NCBI RefSeq assembly: GCF_004168255.1
Contig: NZ_SEWG01000001.1
Location: 434,001 to 498,000, forward strand
Reading direction: 5' to 3'
Length of the DNA stretch: 64,000 nucleotides
Origin: Mucilaginibacter terrigena
Lineage (GTDB): Bacteria > Bacteroidota > Bacteroidia > Sphingobacteriales > Sphingobacteriaceae
Shown: positions 17,689 to 27,034 of the stretch, piece after piece
Layout: every line of letters starts with the position of its first letter
How positions within the stretch are numbered: the first letter of the stretch is position 1
Translations under genes and position numbers: made by a program
Notes under the pieces: model-generated
Seen by the model: the letters and a program-made list of their open reading frames with translations, nothing else
What the model was told of the DNA's origin: nothing
Database searches by the model: none

Positions 17689-19338
17689 TTATCTAATGTT
17701 ATATTGTTTCTCTAATATCTTCACAAAAACCGGCGTTTCCGTAGCCACAATTTTTAATTCTCCGTTTACAGGGCTTACTTCACTGCTAACCATAGCACCG
17801 GCACCGGGTTTCAAACTATAAATAACAGCCTTTGCCCCTGCATCCAAATGGAGTGTATAATCAGCCGTTCGGCCAACCTGATCGGGAATAGTAAGCACGT
17901 ATATTGTATTTTTGCCTGATTGGTACCTGTCCACTAACGGGTCGGCATTGATGGTGCCTGTGTAGGTATAATTGCCCATCAGCTTATTTACCTGCAATAT
18001 ATAATCGGCAGCGGGGCGGCGTTTGGTGCCTTCGGCCAGGCCCGATGTTGAATACTGTTCGGGGTTATTGGGCGTTGCATCAAATAACTGGTAAAAAAAC
18101 AGGCGCTTTATCCCATGCCGGGCATACATTAACGACGAGCGCAATATCCAGTCGGCCTGTGTTATTAATGCGGATTTGTTACCTATTGGCGGCGCATGCT
18201 GGTAGCTTTGCTGGTTTATATCGTAGCCGGTTTCGGTTACCCAAACCCCAGGTTTGTTCTTTAGCCCATTTGCCAGTTTCACAAACCCATCGGCCACACT
18301 GCCGGATATGGTCAGCTCGGGCGCTACACCGGTTGAGGCGCGCTGATGTGTAAATATATTACCATCGTTTGCGTACAGGTGATAGTTGATCACATCAAAG
18401 CAAAGGTTTATGCTGCCATCGGCTTTAAGGCCACGGTTGGTTTTGCACCAGTCTATCATCCGCTGCACATATTTTACATCGGCAGTAGCCAGGCCGCCCA
18501 TAACCACAACCATGCTTGGGTCGGCGGTTTTTACGCCGGCATTGCTGCCCAGCGTACCTTTGTGCCCATCATAAAACGCCGACATATTCGCGGCGTATTC
18601 CTCGGGTGTTTGCGTGGCTTTATCGCCTTTCCACCAGCGGTCGGGCTCGTTGCCGCATTCTATGTATTTTATAAGGCCAAGTCCAAATTTAACAGTGTTC
18701 ACCGCATCGTTATTCCAGCGGGGGCGGCTATCCACTTTTACCATATCGGGGCTTATATGCGTGTTATAACCATATCGCGCGGCAAACTGGAAAGCCGTGC
18801 GCGCCTGTATTATATATGATGCAGGCAACAAACGGTTAGCGCCGTAGGCCGCCGGTACATTCTCGTCGTCGCGTTCGCCGGCAGGGTAGGTGTCCATCAT
18901 CCAAACGGGCAGGTTTTTGATATCGGCCAAAACCATGATCCCATCCTGTTTGCAGCGGCTGTAAATGATATCGTAATACCAACTACCGTTATTGGTGGGG
19001 TTGTAAGTGTAATTACCTTGGGTATTTTCCAGCTTGTTCCAGTTTAAATAATGCCTAACCGCGCTAAAGCTTTTAATAAGCGCCATATTGGCTTCGTAGA
19101 TGTGGTCGCGGTTGTTTGGCGCGGCGGGGTTTTCTAAAAAGTTCCACTCGTAGCTGTTAATGCCAAACATGTTTTTAAGCGGTGTTTGGTTGCTGTCGGT
19201 AGTGTTTGCCTGGGCGGGGCTTATCACTTTAACGGTATCCTTAACAGAGGGGGGTACAGGTTTGACACCGCAGCGCGAAAACCCCAGTACGGCTACCAGT
19301 ACTGTGCATATCCAACGCTGACCGAACAGTATATCCAT
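17689..19338 (-). CDS. Secreted lipoprotein glycoside hydrolase (clan GH-A type)
   Basis: A 549-aa putative glycosidase. The N terminus is a signal peptide with a probable lipobox cysteine (Cys23, GFSRCG), so it would be anchored at the cell surface or periplasm. The TIM-barrel active site is marked by the acid/base Glu231 in ECGNEPDRWW and a nucleophile Glu369 in VTETGYD, the arrangement of clan GH-A families such as GH39 and GH5. A beta-rich C-terminal domain follows (about 445-549). Substrate cannot be told, and no polysaccharide-utilisation SusCD pair is nearby. Confidence 0.75.
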   Translation of the reverse strand: MDILFGQRWICTVLVAVLGFSRCGVKPVPPSVKDTVKVISPAQANTTDSNQTPLKNMFGINSYEWNFLENPAAPNNRDHIYEANMALIKSFSAVRHYLNWNKLENTQGNYTYNPTNNGSWYYDIIYSRCKQDGIMVLADIKNLPVWMMDTYPAGERDDENVPAAYGANRLLPASYIIQARTAFQFAARYGYNTHISPDMVKVDSRPRWNNDAVNTVKFGLGLIKYIECGNEPDRWWKGDKATQTPEEYAANMSAFYDGHKGTLGSNAGVKTADPSMVVVMGGLATADVKYVQRMIDWCKTNRGLKADGSINLCFDVINYHLYANDGNIFTHQRASTGVAPELTISGSVADGFVKLANGLKNKPGVWVTETGYDINQQSYQHAPPIGNKSALITQADWILRSSLMYARHGIKRLFFYQLFDATPNNPEQYSTSGLAEGTKRRPAADYILQVNKLMGNYTYTGTINADPLVDRYQSGKNTIYVLTIPDQVGRTADYTLHLDAGAKAVIYSLKPGAGAMVSSEVSPVNGELKIVATETPVFVKILEKQYNIR

Positions 19339-19475
19339 CCTTTTTTTGCTATCAGGTATTAAAGCTATTGCTCAAATATATATGCTTTTGTACTCAATAA
19401 GTATATTAATGGTTTTTAAGATGTTTAATTTAAAGCAAAGCACTATCTTTATTCTTCTTAAAAAACAACCTTATT

Positions 19476-20000
19476 ATGAAAAAACTAACATTTGTATTTG
19501 CCTTATTGATCCTGGCGGGAAGTTCGGCTTTTGCACAGATCACCAAAGATCAAACCGTTGCCGAGTGGACACGCGCCAAAGCTTACACCAAAGCTTACCT
19601 TGATGCTATGCCTGCTGATGGTTTTGCCTTTAAAGCTACACCAGAAGTACGCACATTTGCACAACAGTTTTTGCACTTAGCCGATGCTAACTACTTTTTT
19701 ATTGTTACGGCAAGTGGCAAGGAGAGCCCTTTGGGTAAAGGTGTATCGGTAGAAAAAACCGTAGCGCAAACCAAAGAAGCAACCACAAAAGCAGTGATGG
19801 ACAGCTACGATTTTGCTATCAGCACTATCCAGGGCATGACTGATGCGCAGTTCCAGGAAGAAGTTGCCATGGGTGCCAGGAAAGCAACCAGGGGGTTGTT
19901 ATTAGCCAAAGCTTTTGAGCACCAAACCCACCACCGCGGGCAAACAACCATTTACCTGCGCTTAAAAGGTGTAACCCCACCACCCGAAATGCTTTTTTAA
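19476..20000 (+). CDS. Exported DinB-fold protein
   Basis: A 174-aa DinB-superfamily protein with a cleavable signal peptide (LLILAGSSAFAQ). The probable metal ligands are the His of QQFLHLADAN and the FEHQTHHRGQT block. An exported DinB-fold protein suggests a periplasmic role different from the cytoplasmic paralogues at 4.9 and 32.5 kb. Substrate is unknown. A terminator follows at 20023. Confidence 0.8.
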   Translation: MKKLTFVFALLILAGSSAFAQITKDQTVAEWTRAKAYTKAYLDAMPADGFAFKATPEVRTFAQQFLHLADANYFFIVTASGKESPLGKGVSVEKTVAQTKEATTKAVMDSYDFAISTIQGMTDAQFQEEVAMGARKATRGLLLAKAFEHQTHHRGQTTIYLRLKGVTPPPEMLF

Positions 20001-20022
20001 GCAGTTTTTAAAATTTAACAGG

Positions 20023-20055
20023 GATGCCATGCCGGGTTTCGGGATGGCATTTTTG
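20023..20055 (+). terminator. Terminator after the exported DinB-fold gene
   Basis: ATGCCAT near 20024 pairs with ATGGCAT (20044-20050); the stem extends inward with one mismatch and is followed by five T. Confidence 0.75.
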
Positions 20056-20132
20056 TTGGAGCTTATTTTAGATGAATATTTTATTTATCAATAAAAGCTT
20101 GCATTTGCTAAAATAATTAGCAATTTTGTTGG

Positions 20133-21413
20133 GTGAACCAAAACAAGATAGAGATAAAAGCCGAAGCGCGGGTACTGTTTGTTGATATGAACAGTTATTT
20201 TGCCCGTTGCGAGCAGCAGGCAAATTACTGGCTGCGCGGCCGCCCGGTTGGTGTTTGTGTTTACACAGGTAAATACGGCTGCGTGATATCCCTGTCTACC
20301 GAGGCTAAAGAGCGGGGCCTTAAGGCGGGTATGCGTTTAAATGATGCCATGGCCCAGTGCCCCGATCTTGTACCCGTTGAAAGCAACCCTGCGCGTTACC
20401 GCGAGTACCACACCAAAATAATAAACATTATGCGCACGTATTGCAACGATGTGGTGCCCAAAAGTATCGACGAGGCCATTATCAACTTTAGCAATTACGA
20501 AAATGTAGACCCTATGCAAATGGCCATGAATATCAAAAGCGATATCCTGACAAAGGTGGGCGACTGGCTTACCTGCTCGGTGGGGATAGCGCCAAATGCT
20601 TTTTTGGCCAAACTGGCATCGGTGCGCGGGAAAAAAAAGAACGGGCTGATGATGATAACCCCGCAGAACATCGATTCGGTTTTAAGCGAGCTTAAATTGG
20701 GCGACCTGCCGGGTATAGGGGCCAACATGTCGTACCGGCTGGAGCGGGCAGGGGTAAAAACCCCGCTGGAAATGCGCTACACCCCGCCCGAACGTTTACG
20801 GGCCATTTTTAAAAGCATTGACGGCGTTTACTGGCACTACCGGCTTAATTTTATTGAAACCAATATTGTAGCGCACGAATACAAAGGTATGCAGGCCATG
20901 CGGCAGATCTCGGCCGAAAAGCGCAAACATATCAATTACATCGACCAGTTGTTTATGACCCTGTGCCTAACGCTGGAAAAACGCATGGTACACCATAAGT
21001 TCTATTGTAAATCTGTTGGGTTTACCGCCCGCTATGCCGACGATACCCGCTGGGACGATGCCTTTACCATAAGTACGCCCGTGCAGGATGCCATCAGCCT
21101 GATGCGGATGATCCGCATCCGCATAGCCAAATTTGAAGAAAAAACCGGCAACGTGCCTGTAATGAATACCCAAATAACGCAAATGCGTGTGGCGGTTACC
21201 AATTTTGTGAACAACGGCAATATGCTTTATAGCTTGTTTGAAGACATGGACCGAAAAGAAACCGCACTGAAGACCATGCACCAGATAAAGGACAGGTTTG
21301 GTTCTGATAAGCTGATCCGCGCTGTTGAGATGACGGATGGTAAGGTGATAAAGGATGTAATAGGCTTTGGCTCGGTAAAGGATCTGACCGACCTTGATTA
21401 TAAAACGGTGTAA
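20133..21413 (+). CDS. dinB: Y-family DNA polymerase (DinB/Pol IV-like)
   Basis: Translesion DNA polymerase, 426 aa with a GTG start at 20133. The palm carboxylates are visible: Asp18 in FVDMNSYFARCE, and Asp113 and Glu114 in SIDEA. The fingers residue block KYGCVISLSTEAKERGLKAG and the thumb helix-hairpin-helix (GDLPGIGANMSYRLERAG) follow, with a little-finger domain to about residue 400. No SOS-box can be asserted. The GTG start is supported by the short distance to the first conserved motif; no better ATG precedes Met19. Confidence 0.9.
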   Translation: MNQNKIEIKAEARVLFVDMNSYFARCEQQANYWLRGRPVGVCVYTGKYGCVISLSTEAKERGLKAGMRLNDAMAQCPDLVPVESNPARYREYHTKIINIMRTYCNDVVPKSIDEAIINFSNYENVDPMQMAMNIKSDILTKVGDWLTCSVGIAPNAFLAKLASVRGKKKNGLMMITPQNIDSVLSELKLGDLPGIGANMSYRLERAGVKTPLEMRYTPPERLRAIFKSIDGVYWHYRLNFIETNIVAHEYKGMQAMRQISAEKRKHINYIDQLFMTLCLTLEKRMVHHKFYCKSVGFTARYADDTRWDDAFTISTPVQDAISLMRMIRIRIAKFEEKTGNVPVMNTQITQMRVAVTNFVNNGNMLYSLFEDMDRKETALKTMHQIKDRFGSDKLIRAVEMTDGKVIKDVIGFGSVKDLTDLDYKTV

Positions 21414-21436
21414 ATTTATCCTTTAATTGCCCGCTC

Positions 21437-21543
21437 CCGCGAGTTTAGCGTAGCGTAACTCGTGGTGGCCACTATGCAAAAGCTTTCAGCTTGCGTCAGC
21501 TGAAAGCTGACTGTGTGCCACACCACGAGCTAAAAGCTCGCGG
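21437..21543. repeat. Compound palindromic repeat between convergent genes
   Basis: Outer arms CCGCGAG (21437-21443) and CTCGCGG (21537-21543) extend inward through ACTCGTGGTG and CACCACGAG. The centre holds a second palindrome, AGCTTTCAGC against GCTGAAAGCT. It lies between the Y-family polymerase and helicase genes. Confidence 0.75.
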
Positions 21544-21566
21544 CAGCATAATATAATTTAGCTTGC

Positions 21567-22877
21567 CTACCTCGATACATCTATCTTGATCTTCCTGCCC
21601 TTTATCTTCTCGTTTTTTACCAAAGCTACGGTACGTTCTATCAGGTTACGCTTTACGGCGACGTATGAAGAATGATCGAGCACTTCTATCAAACCCAGGT
21701 CTTCTTTGGCCAGCTCGCCCTTTTTCAGCAGCAGGCCTACAATATCAACCTTGTTAATTTTATCTTTTTTGCCTGCGGCGATGTAAACCGTAGCCCATGG
21801 CGATAGCGGCGGGATAACCGTTTTTTGGGGTAGTATTTCTTCCTCAGGGATATCAGTCAGGTAATCGGGTTTCTCACCCGGCGCTAACAGCAGGTACGAG
21901 GTTCCTGTGGCATGCATCCTTGCCGTGCGGCCATTGCGGTGAATAAATGCCTCCTGGTTATGGGGCAGCTGGTAATGCACCACATGCTCTATCTCGGGGA
22001 TATCCAGCCCGCGGGAGGCCAGATCAGTAGTAATCAATATATGGTGGCTGCCGTTCCTGAATTTGAGCAGGGCACGTTCGCGGTCGTCCTGCTCCATACC
22101 GCCGTGAAAAATATCGTGGGGCAGGCCCATGTCATACAACAGGTCGCTTATGCGGTCAACCGCTTCGCGATGGTTGCAAAACACCAGGGTTGGCTTATCG
22201 CTTATCTTGCAAATAAGCGCGAACAGGGCGTCGAGCCTGTCGGCAGGCTCGCATATCACTACTTTTTGTTTAAGGTCGGGGGTGGAGGCCGCGTGGGTAA
22301 GGTAATCCAGCCTTGCAGGGCGGTTAATGCCAGTGAAGGATGGGATCTGGTCCATTTGCGTGGCCGATGTACGGATCCGTTTTTTAAGATTAGGCAACTG
22401 CCTGATGATGTAGGCCATATCTACCTGGAAACCAAACTCCAGCGACTTGTCAAATTCATCCAGTATCAGCGTAGTAACCGTGCTTGTGTCAAAGGTTTCG
22501 CGGCGCATGTGGTGCGTAATACGGCCGGGGGTACCCACAATAACGGCCGGCGGCTGCGATAAACTATTCAGCTCTATCTTTAGCGGGTGCCCGCCGTAAA
22601 AGCAATTCACCTTAAAGCCGCTGCCCATACCGCGAAACACCTGCTCTATCTGTAAAGCCAGCTCGCGCGATGGCACCAGTATCATTACCTGTACGGTTGG
22701 TATTTTGGCATCCAGCAAATCCAATAATGGCAGCAAAAACCCCAGTGTTTTACCCGACCCGGTAGGCGAAAGCAGTATCACGTCGCCTTTTTTGGCGGCG
22801 GCAATGGCAGCCTCCTGCATGGGATTTAAGGCATGGATCTTTAAGTTTTGTAGGGCTTGCTGTATCATAAGCCGCAA
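21567..22877 (-). CDS. dbpA: DEAD-box RNA helicase, DbpA-like
   Basis: ATP-dependent RNA helicase of 436 aa. Core motifs: Q-motif Gln (NPMQEAAI), SPTGSGKT, PSRELALQ, GTPGR, motif II as DEFD instead of DEAD, TSAT, TTDLASRGLD and HRNGRTAR. The C-terminal part (about 360-436: AGKKDKINKVDIVGLLLKKG, then HSSYVAVKR) matches the DbpA RNA-binding domain, which in E. coli DbpA targets 23S rRNA hairpin 92 during 50S assembly. The symbol is therefore likely but not certain. Confidence 0.85.
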   Translation of the reverse strand: MRLMIQQALQNLKIHALNPMQEAAIAAAKKGDVILLSPTGSGKTLGFLLPLLDLLDAKIPTVQVMILVPSRELALQIEQVFRGMGSGFKVNCFYGGHPLKIELNSLSQPPAVIVGTPGRITHHMRRETFDTSTVTTLILDEFDKSLEFGFQVDMAYIIRQLPNLKKRIRTSATQMDQIPSFTGINRPARLDYLTHAASTPDLKQKVVICEPADRLDALFALICKISDKPTLVFCNHREAVDRISDLLYDMGLPHDIFHGGMEQDDRERALLKFRNGSHHILITTDLASRGLDIPEIEHVVHYQLPHNQEAFIHRNGRTARMHATGTSYLLLAPGEKPDYLTDIPEEEILPQKTVIPPLSPWATVYIAAGKKDKINKVDIVGLLLKKGELAKEDLGLIEVLDHSSYVAVKRNLIERTVALVKNEKIKGRKIKIDVSR

Positions 22878-22927
22878 AGATAAGCTAAACCCGCTACTTA
22901 ATTATCCAACATCAATTGATGGATGTA

Positions 22928-23407
22928 TTAGCCCTCCTCTCTTAATTTTTTGATCTTTTCAAGTGCATCAACATCAATTTGGTCTTTGGGGCGATTGATG
23001 ACCTTTTTATTTTGGATGAGTTGATCAATGTGCAAGAACGGAACGCTTATACCTTCGATATCTGCAAAGGAAGCCATGGATAAGCACTCGTCAAAGGTGT
23101 AATTTTCAAGGCATGTCAAGTTGGTAAGCGCATCTAACCGGAGACCGTTATGTAAAATAAATTCCGTACAATTTGGCGAAAATTGCATTTGTTCTATCAT
23201 TGGATAATCGCCCATAGCGCAATCCACAAGGGCATTTCTGAAGGCTTTTCTATTTTCTACAGTATCATTTAGCCATATGTCTAAATCGTCTGAAAAATGC
23301 TGAAACCCATGAAGGTTTACAGCAAAACCACCAACCACAATATATTGCACGTTATTTTCCCGAAGGGCTTTCCAGAAACTTAAAATGTCTTTATCAAAGA
23401 TGTCCAC
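22928..23407 (-). CDS. Minimal nucleotidyltransferase-fold protein (DUF6036-like)
   Basis: A 159-aa protein with the nucleotidyltransferase signature: VVGGFAVNLHG (residues 24-34) followed by FSDDLDIWL with the metal aspartates Asp41 and Asp43. Such proteins are related to MNT/AbiEii nucleotidyltransferases, some of which are toxin or antitoxin components. No HEPN or AbiEi partner is adjacent, so a toxin-antitoxin role is not supported by context. Confidence 0.7.
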   Translation of the reverse strand: MDIFDKDILSFWKALRENNVQYIVVGGFAVNLHGFQHFSDDLDIWLNDTVENRKAFRNALVDCAMGDYPMIEQMQFSPNCTEFILHNGLRLDALTNLTCLENYTFDECLSMASFADIEGISVPFLHIDQLIQNKKVINRPKDQIDVDALEKIKKLREEG

Positions 23408-23461
23408 AGGTTATTTACTAATAGCTGCTTCAAATTTAAATAAAAAGGTGAAATCAGCAAT

Positions 23462-23881
23462 TTACTTCGTATGAAACACCTCTTCCATCTCACTCCAGAT
23501 CTTGCCTTTGGCGGCGGCATCGGGCAAGGGGATTTGGGTTGGGTCGGTACGTCTCCACCATTTTTGGGTGTTGGGGTCGGCGGCCATTTTTTTCATATCG
23601 GCGTTAAAATCAGTGCCTGAATATTCAAAATAGCTGAACAGGTAGGGCTTACCGTCTATCTGTTTAATGTAAATGGAATAATTGCGGATGTTGCATTCCT
23701 TTATCTTTTTTAACACCGCCGGCCATGCGTGGGCGTGTAAATCCTTATAAACCTGCACGCTATCCGGGTTTAAACCAGTAATACTTGCGTAGCGCTGTAC
23801 ACGCTGCGGACCGGAAGCGTTTGGATTTGTGCAGCCTGCCGCAAATAAGCAAACTGCTATTGCTATAAAAAAGACTTTCAT
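23462..23881 (-). CDS. L-rhamnose mutarotase-like lipoprotein
   Basis: A 139-aa protein with a lipoprotein signal (FAAGC, Cys17) followed by an L-rhamnose mutarotase (RhaM/DUF718) fold: YASITGLNPDSVQVYKDLHA, HAWPAVLKKI, RNYSIY and the tryptophan pair in KWWRRTDP. Family members interconvert anomers of L-rhamnose; here the lipid anchor places it outside the cytoplasm, which is atypical for RhaM. No rhamnose genes are nearby, so the sugar is uncertain. Confidence 0.75.
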   Translation of the reverse strand: MKVFFIAIAVCLFAAGCTNPNASGPQRVQRYASITGLNPDSVQVYKDLHAHAWPAVLKKIKECNIRNYSIYIKQIDGKPYLFSYFEYSGTDFNADMKKMAADPNTQKWWRRTDPTQIPLPDAAAKGKIWSEMEEVFHTK

Positions 23882-23896
23882 AAGCTTATGATTTTA

Positions 23897-24619
23897 TCAC
23901 GGGGATAGCTTCCGCATCCTGAAACAGTTCATGGCGGTATCGCCCAGTTGGGCAACCAATTTATAATTGGCAATGGCGCCTACTGCTGCACCTATAACGG
24001 GAAGCAACTGGGCCATTTTTGCCAGATCGATATAATCGCGGTACTCCTGCTGGAATATGCGCCAGTCAAAATCTTCTGCATTTTCGGGTAAGTTACCGCT
24101 GTAGGTTTCCCAATTTTGCAGCAGCAGGTATATTTCGTTCCGCCTTTGCTGGCTGGAATAGGCCAGTTGAAATATGTACAGCAGGTACAGCCTTTCTTTA
24201 TAATCCTTAACATTATAACCATAAAGCGATGCTATATTAAAAAGCAACTTCATTTTTATACCGATAAGGATGGGGAAATCGGCAAAGCCCATTAATATGC
24301 CACCCGCGCCTGTTATTGCGCCCTCAACGCTGGCAGTTTTTTGATAGATGCCGACCTGCCGTTTAATATGGCTTTCCCTTAACAGCAGGGATGCATCCGG
24401 TGGTAATGTGATATCTGTAGTGTACTTGATGCCGAAAATAGCCGCCTTTATCATCTTTTCGATAGTGACGGTAATTACCTTGTGCACCTTTTCGGGTATC
24501 AGCCTGTTGATTTTATCCTGCAGGCTTTTTGCTATTCGGTTTGACCACGAAGCGCCTTTCTGCATTTTTTGCTGCCATACTTCCAGTTCTGCCCGGGCCT
24601 GATCTTCGTAAGTTGTCAT
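23897..24619 (-). CDS. EcsC family protein
   Basis: A 240-aa protein with an amphipathic N-terminal helical part and a glycine/alanine-rich hydrophobic core (GAITGAGGILMGFADFPILI) followed by SLYGYNVKDYKERLYLLYI, matching the EcsC family. The molecular function of EcsC is unknown. The C terminus has another small-residue hydrophobic stretch (LLPVIGAAVGAIANYKLV). It is 15 bases from the mutarotase-like gene, so co-transcription is possible. Confidence 0.75.
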   Translation of the reverse strand: MTTYEDQARAELEVWQQKMQKGASWSNRIAKSLQDKINRLIPEKVHKVITVTIEKMIKAAIFGIKYTTDITLPPDASLLLRESHIKRQVGIYQKTASVEGAITGAGGILMGFADFPILIGIKMKLLFNIASLYGYNVKDYKERLYLLYIFQLAYSSQQRRNEIYLLLQNWETYSGNLPENAEDFDWRIFQQEYRDYIDLAKMAQLLPVIGAAVGAIANYKLVAQLGDTAMNCFRMRKLSP

Positions 24620-24666
24620 GGGGTAAAAGTGATTATTTTAGCATGTATGATAACTGTGTAATTACG

Positions 24667-25935
24667 CTACCTGGCCTGCTTGTATTTACGTGCAAAGTAC
24701 AGTGCCGAAAAAACAGTTAGCAAAATACCGATAACCGATAAGCCCATCACACTGTTGGAAAAAAAAGTGACCCAGTTAAGTTTCACCTTAAAGATCTCTT
24801 TAGAAAATAATACGCCCACGCTGCCTATGTAGCCAAACGAATCGGCAAGGTATATTAGGAAACCAACATTACCCGCATACCTGAATGTAGCGATAAGCCT
24901 CTCAAAGAAAACAGCGTTAAATGGGATGTATACCATATACAGGCCAAGGCCTACGGTGGTCATCCACCATATGGGGGCCAGGCTGCCGGTGATGAATATG
25001 AAGGTTGATACCCCGGCTATTAAAAATCCAAGGCCGACGAACACATGCGCCGTCATCAACGCCTTGTAGCTGTTACGGATCATCACCATACTGCCTATAA
25101 GCACCAGGATGACGAGTGTAATTGGGGTTTCGGTTTTAGAGAATATAGCGGGCTGGTTAAAAAAGCCCATTTCTTTCCACATTTCGGCGCTAAAGTTATC
25201 GCGGATATCCCTGAATATGGTTGCGAAGACATAAATGAGGATGCACGCTGCAAGCCCCGGTAAAAACGCGCGTATAAAGGTTTTGCGCTGTTCGCCGGTC
25301 ATAGGTGTGCGCTCCATACGGTCGGCAACATCGGCGTCATCCGGCATCGGGATCTTTTCCATCAGGTAAATAAACAGCAGCAGGGGCAACGCGAATACCA
25401 GACCGGTAAAAAAAGGCACCCAAAACTCGGTAACACCAAACTCCAGCATCAGCCAGCCGCCAACCGACCGTACAAACCCCGATGCGAAAATAAAACTAAC
25501 TGCCAGCGTAGCGCCAATAAAATCGGTACCGCGCCTGCCTTCTACATAGGAAAACACCACGCCCCAAAGCATCCCCAGCGGGAAACCATTTATAAACAAA
25601 AATACGATGTTGTAAGGCACAGGCACCAGCGCGAAACACAACCAGCTAAACCAGGCAATGCCGGTGAGTACAATAATGATCTTGCCACGGCCGCTGCGCT
25701 TTAGTTCGGCAATGTACTTTACACCGTAAAATTTGGCCAGCATGTAACCCAAAAGCTGGCTTATTACCAAAAGGGTTTTATAACTATACCCGGCTACCGT
25801 AATACCATCAAAGGTTGCAACAGTAAACGATTTACGGAAACCGAAGATCATGGTGTACGCCAGAAACACGGCTATGGCCGCGTAAATATTTACCTGCAAG
25901 CGGTTAGCGCTTAATTTGGTTGGTTTATTTAACAT
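24667..25935 (-). CDS. DUF5690 family membrane protein (MFS-like)
   Basis: A 422-aa integral membrane protein with about 12 predicted transmembrane segments and the layout of a major-facilitator transporter. The N-terminal block (FLAYTMIFGFRKSFTVATFD) and PYNIVFLFINGFPLGMLWG match the Bacteroidota DUF5690 family. Substrate is unknown. A charged cytoplasmic loop near residues 190-220 separates the two halves. Confidence 0.8.
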   Translation of the reverse strand: MLNKPTKLSANRLQVNIYAAIAVFLAYTMIFGFRKSFTVATFDGITVAGYSYKTLLVISQLLGYMLAKFYGVKYIAELKRSGRGKIIIVLTGIAWFSWLCFALVPVPYNIVFLFINGFPLGMLWGVVFSYVEGRRGTDFIGATLAVSFIFASGFVRSVGGWLMLEFGVTEFWVPFFTGLVFALPLLLFIYLMEKIPMPDDADVADRMERTPMTGEQRKTFIRAFLPGLAACILIYVFATIFRDIRDNFSAEMWKEMGFFNQPAIFSKTETPITLVILVLIGSMVMIRNSYKALMTAHVFVGLGFLIAGVSTFIFITGSLAPIWWMTTVGLGLYMVYIPFNAVFFERLIATFRYAGNVGFLIYLADSFGYIGSVGVLFSKEIFKVKLNWVTFFSNSVMGLSVIGILLTVFSALYFARKYKQAR

Positions 25936-26083
25936 ATGCAGGGGTAAGATAGATAAAAGTAATGACAGCCGGGTGTTTCCCGGATTGCTCTAAATTATTT
26001 TCCGGCTACTTTATGGAAAGTGCGGCACACCTGCATCTTTTAATAGATTATATAATAAATTAGCTTCACTTAAACCGCTTGTT

Positions 26084-26893
26084 ATGCTCAAAAGAATACT
26101 CTTACTAAATATTTTGTTACTTGTTGTAATTGCTAATGCATTTTGCCAAAATCCGCCCCAGGAATTTTTTAAAGGATTGGATATGATGGAGGTTGATAAG
26201 CCCGCGGCAAAAGCATACTTTTTAGAAGCTGCCAACAAGGATCCGGCTTTTTTTGGTACTTACCATTTTCTTGGGGTTATAGCCACAAATATGCACCAGC
26301 CCGATTCGGCAATTTTTTATTACAAAAAGGCTATCGAACTTAATAAAGGTAATGCCAAACTCGCTGCTATGACATACCTACGCCTGATAAACGAATATGT
26401 TTACAGCAAAGATTTTAAAAATGCCTTTGATACAGGTTGGAATGCTTACAAACTTTACCCGGAGGATAGGATGATAGCAACTGCATTAAAAGATGCCTGC
26501 CTATGGTCGGTTTATATAAAATACGATAACCTGGACCCTAACTACTTATCAGCCGATATAAAAGATGAATATGTTGTTACATCTATAGACCAGGAATACC
26601 TGATATTACGTAAACTACGTGTTAATGATAACACACTCTCCGTATCTGCACAAAGCCTGGCAAACAAAAAAGGCGCGAGCTACGATATTTTAAAATGCTT
26701 TGTACAGGGTACAAAAGACCAAAAAGAGATCATGTTTAAGATAAACTGGGACATGGCTAAGTATTTTGGCGGTAAACCGGCCGACACTCAAAAAATTGAC
26801 GCATCAAAACCAATTTATGAAAGGATAGGGGCAATCATGCTAAAAGATGATAAGGCCGACTTGAAAACAGAAATTGAAAAGCTGATGAATTGA
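26084..26893 (+). CDS. Exported TPR-repeat protein
   Basis: A 269-aa protein with a signal peptide (MLKRILLLNILLLVVIANAF then CQNPPQ). At least two TPR-like helices are visible (FLEAANKDPAFFGTYHFLGV, and SAIFYYKKAIELNKGNAKLA). No catalytic motif is seen. It lies 141 bases upstream of the BLUF gene on the same strand, but nothing ties the two functionally. Confidence 0.7.
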   Translation: MLKRILLLNILLLVVIANAFCQNPPQEFFKGLDMMEVDKPAAKAYFLEAANKDPAFFGTYHFLGVIATNMHQPDSAIFYYKKAIELNKGNAKLAAMTYLRLINEYVYSKDFKNAFDTGWNAYKLYPEDRMIATALKDACLWSVYIKYDNLDPNYLSADIKDEYVVTSIDQEYLILRKLRVNDNTLSVSAQSLANKKGASYDILKCFVQGTKDQKEIMFKINWDMAKYFGGKPADTQKIDASKPIYERIGAIMLKDDKADLKTEIEKLMN

Positions 26894-27034
26894 ACAACAT
26901 ATTTAAACCAACATTCCGTTAACTATATATTCAATTTGCTTAATATTTGATTTGTACGCAATTTTGTCAAATAATATCACACAATGTACTATTACCCATA
27001 ACCAAACGGTACATTGCGGCAATCTACCCAATTG

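Noticed and set aside
22928..23407. Toxin-antitoxin nucleotidyltransferase pair
   Set aside because: No HEPN, AbiEi or other partner gene is adjacent; only the nucleotidyltransferase fold is supported.
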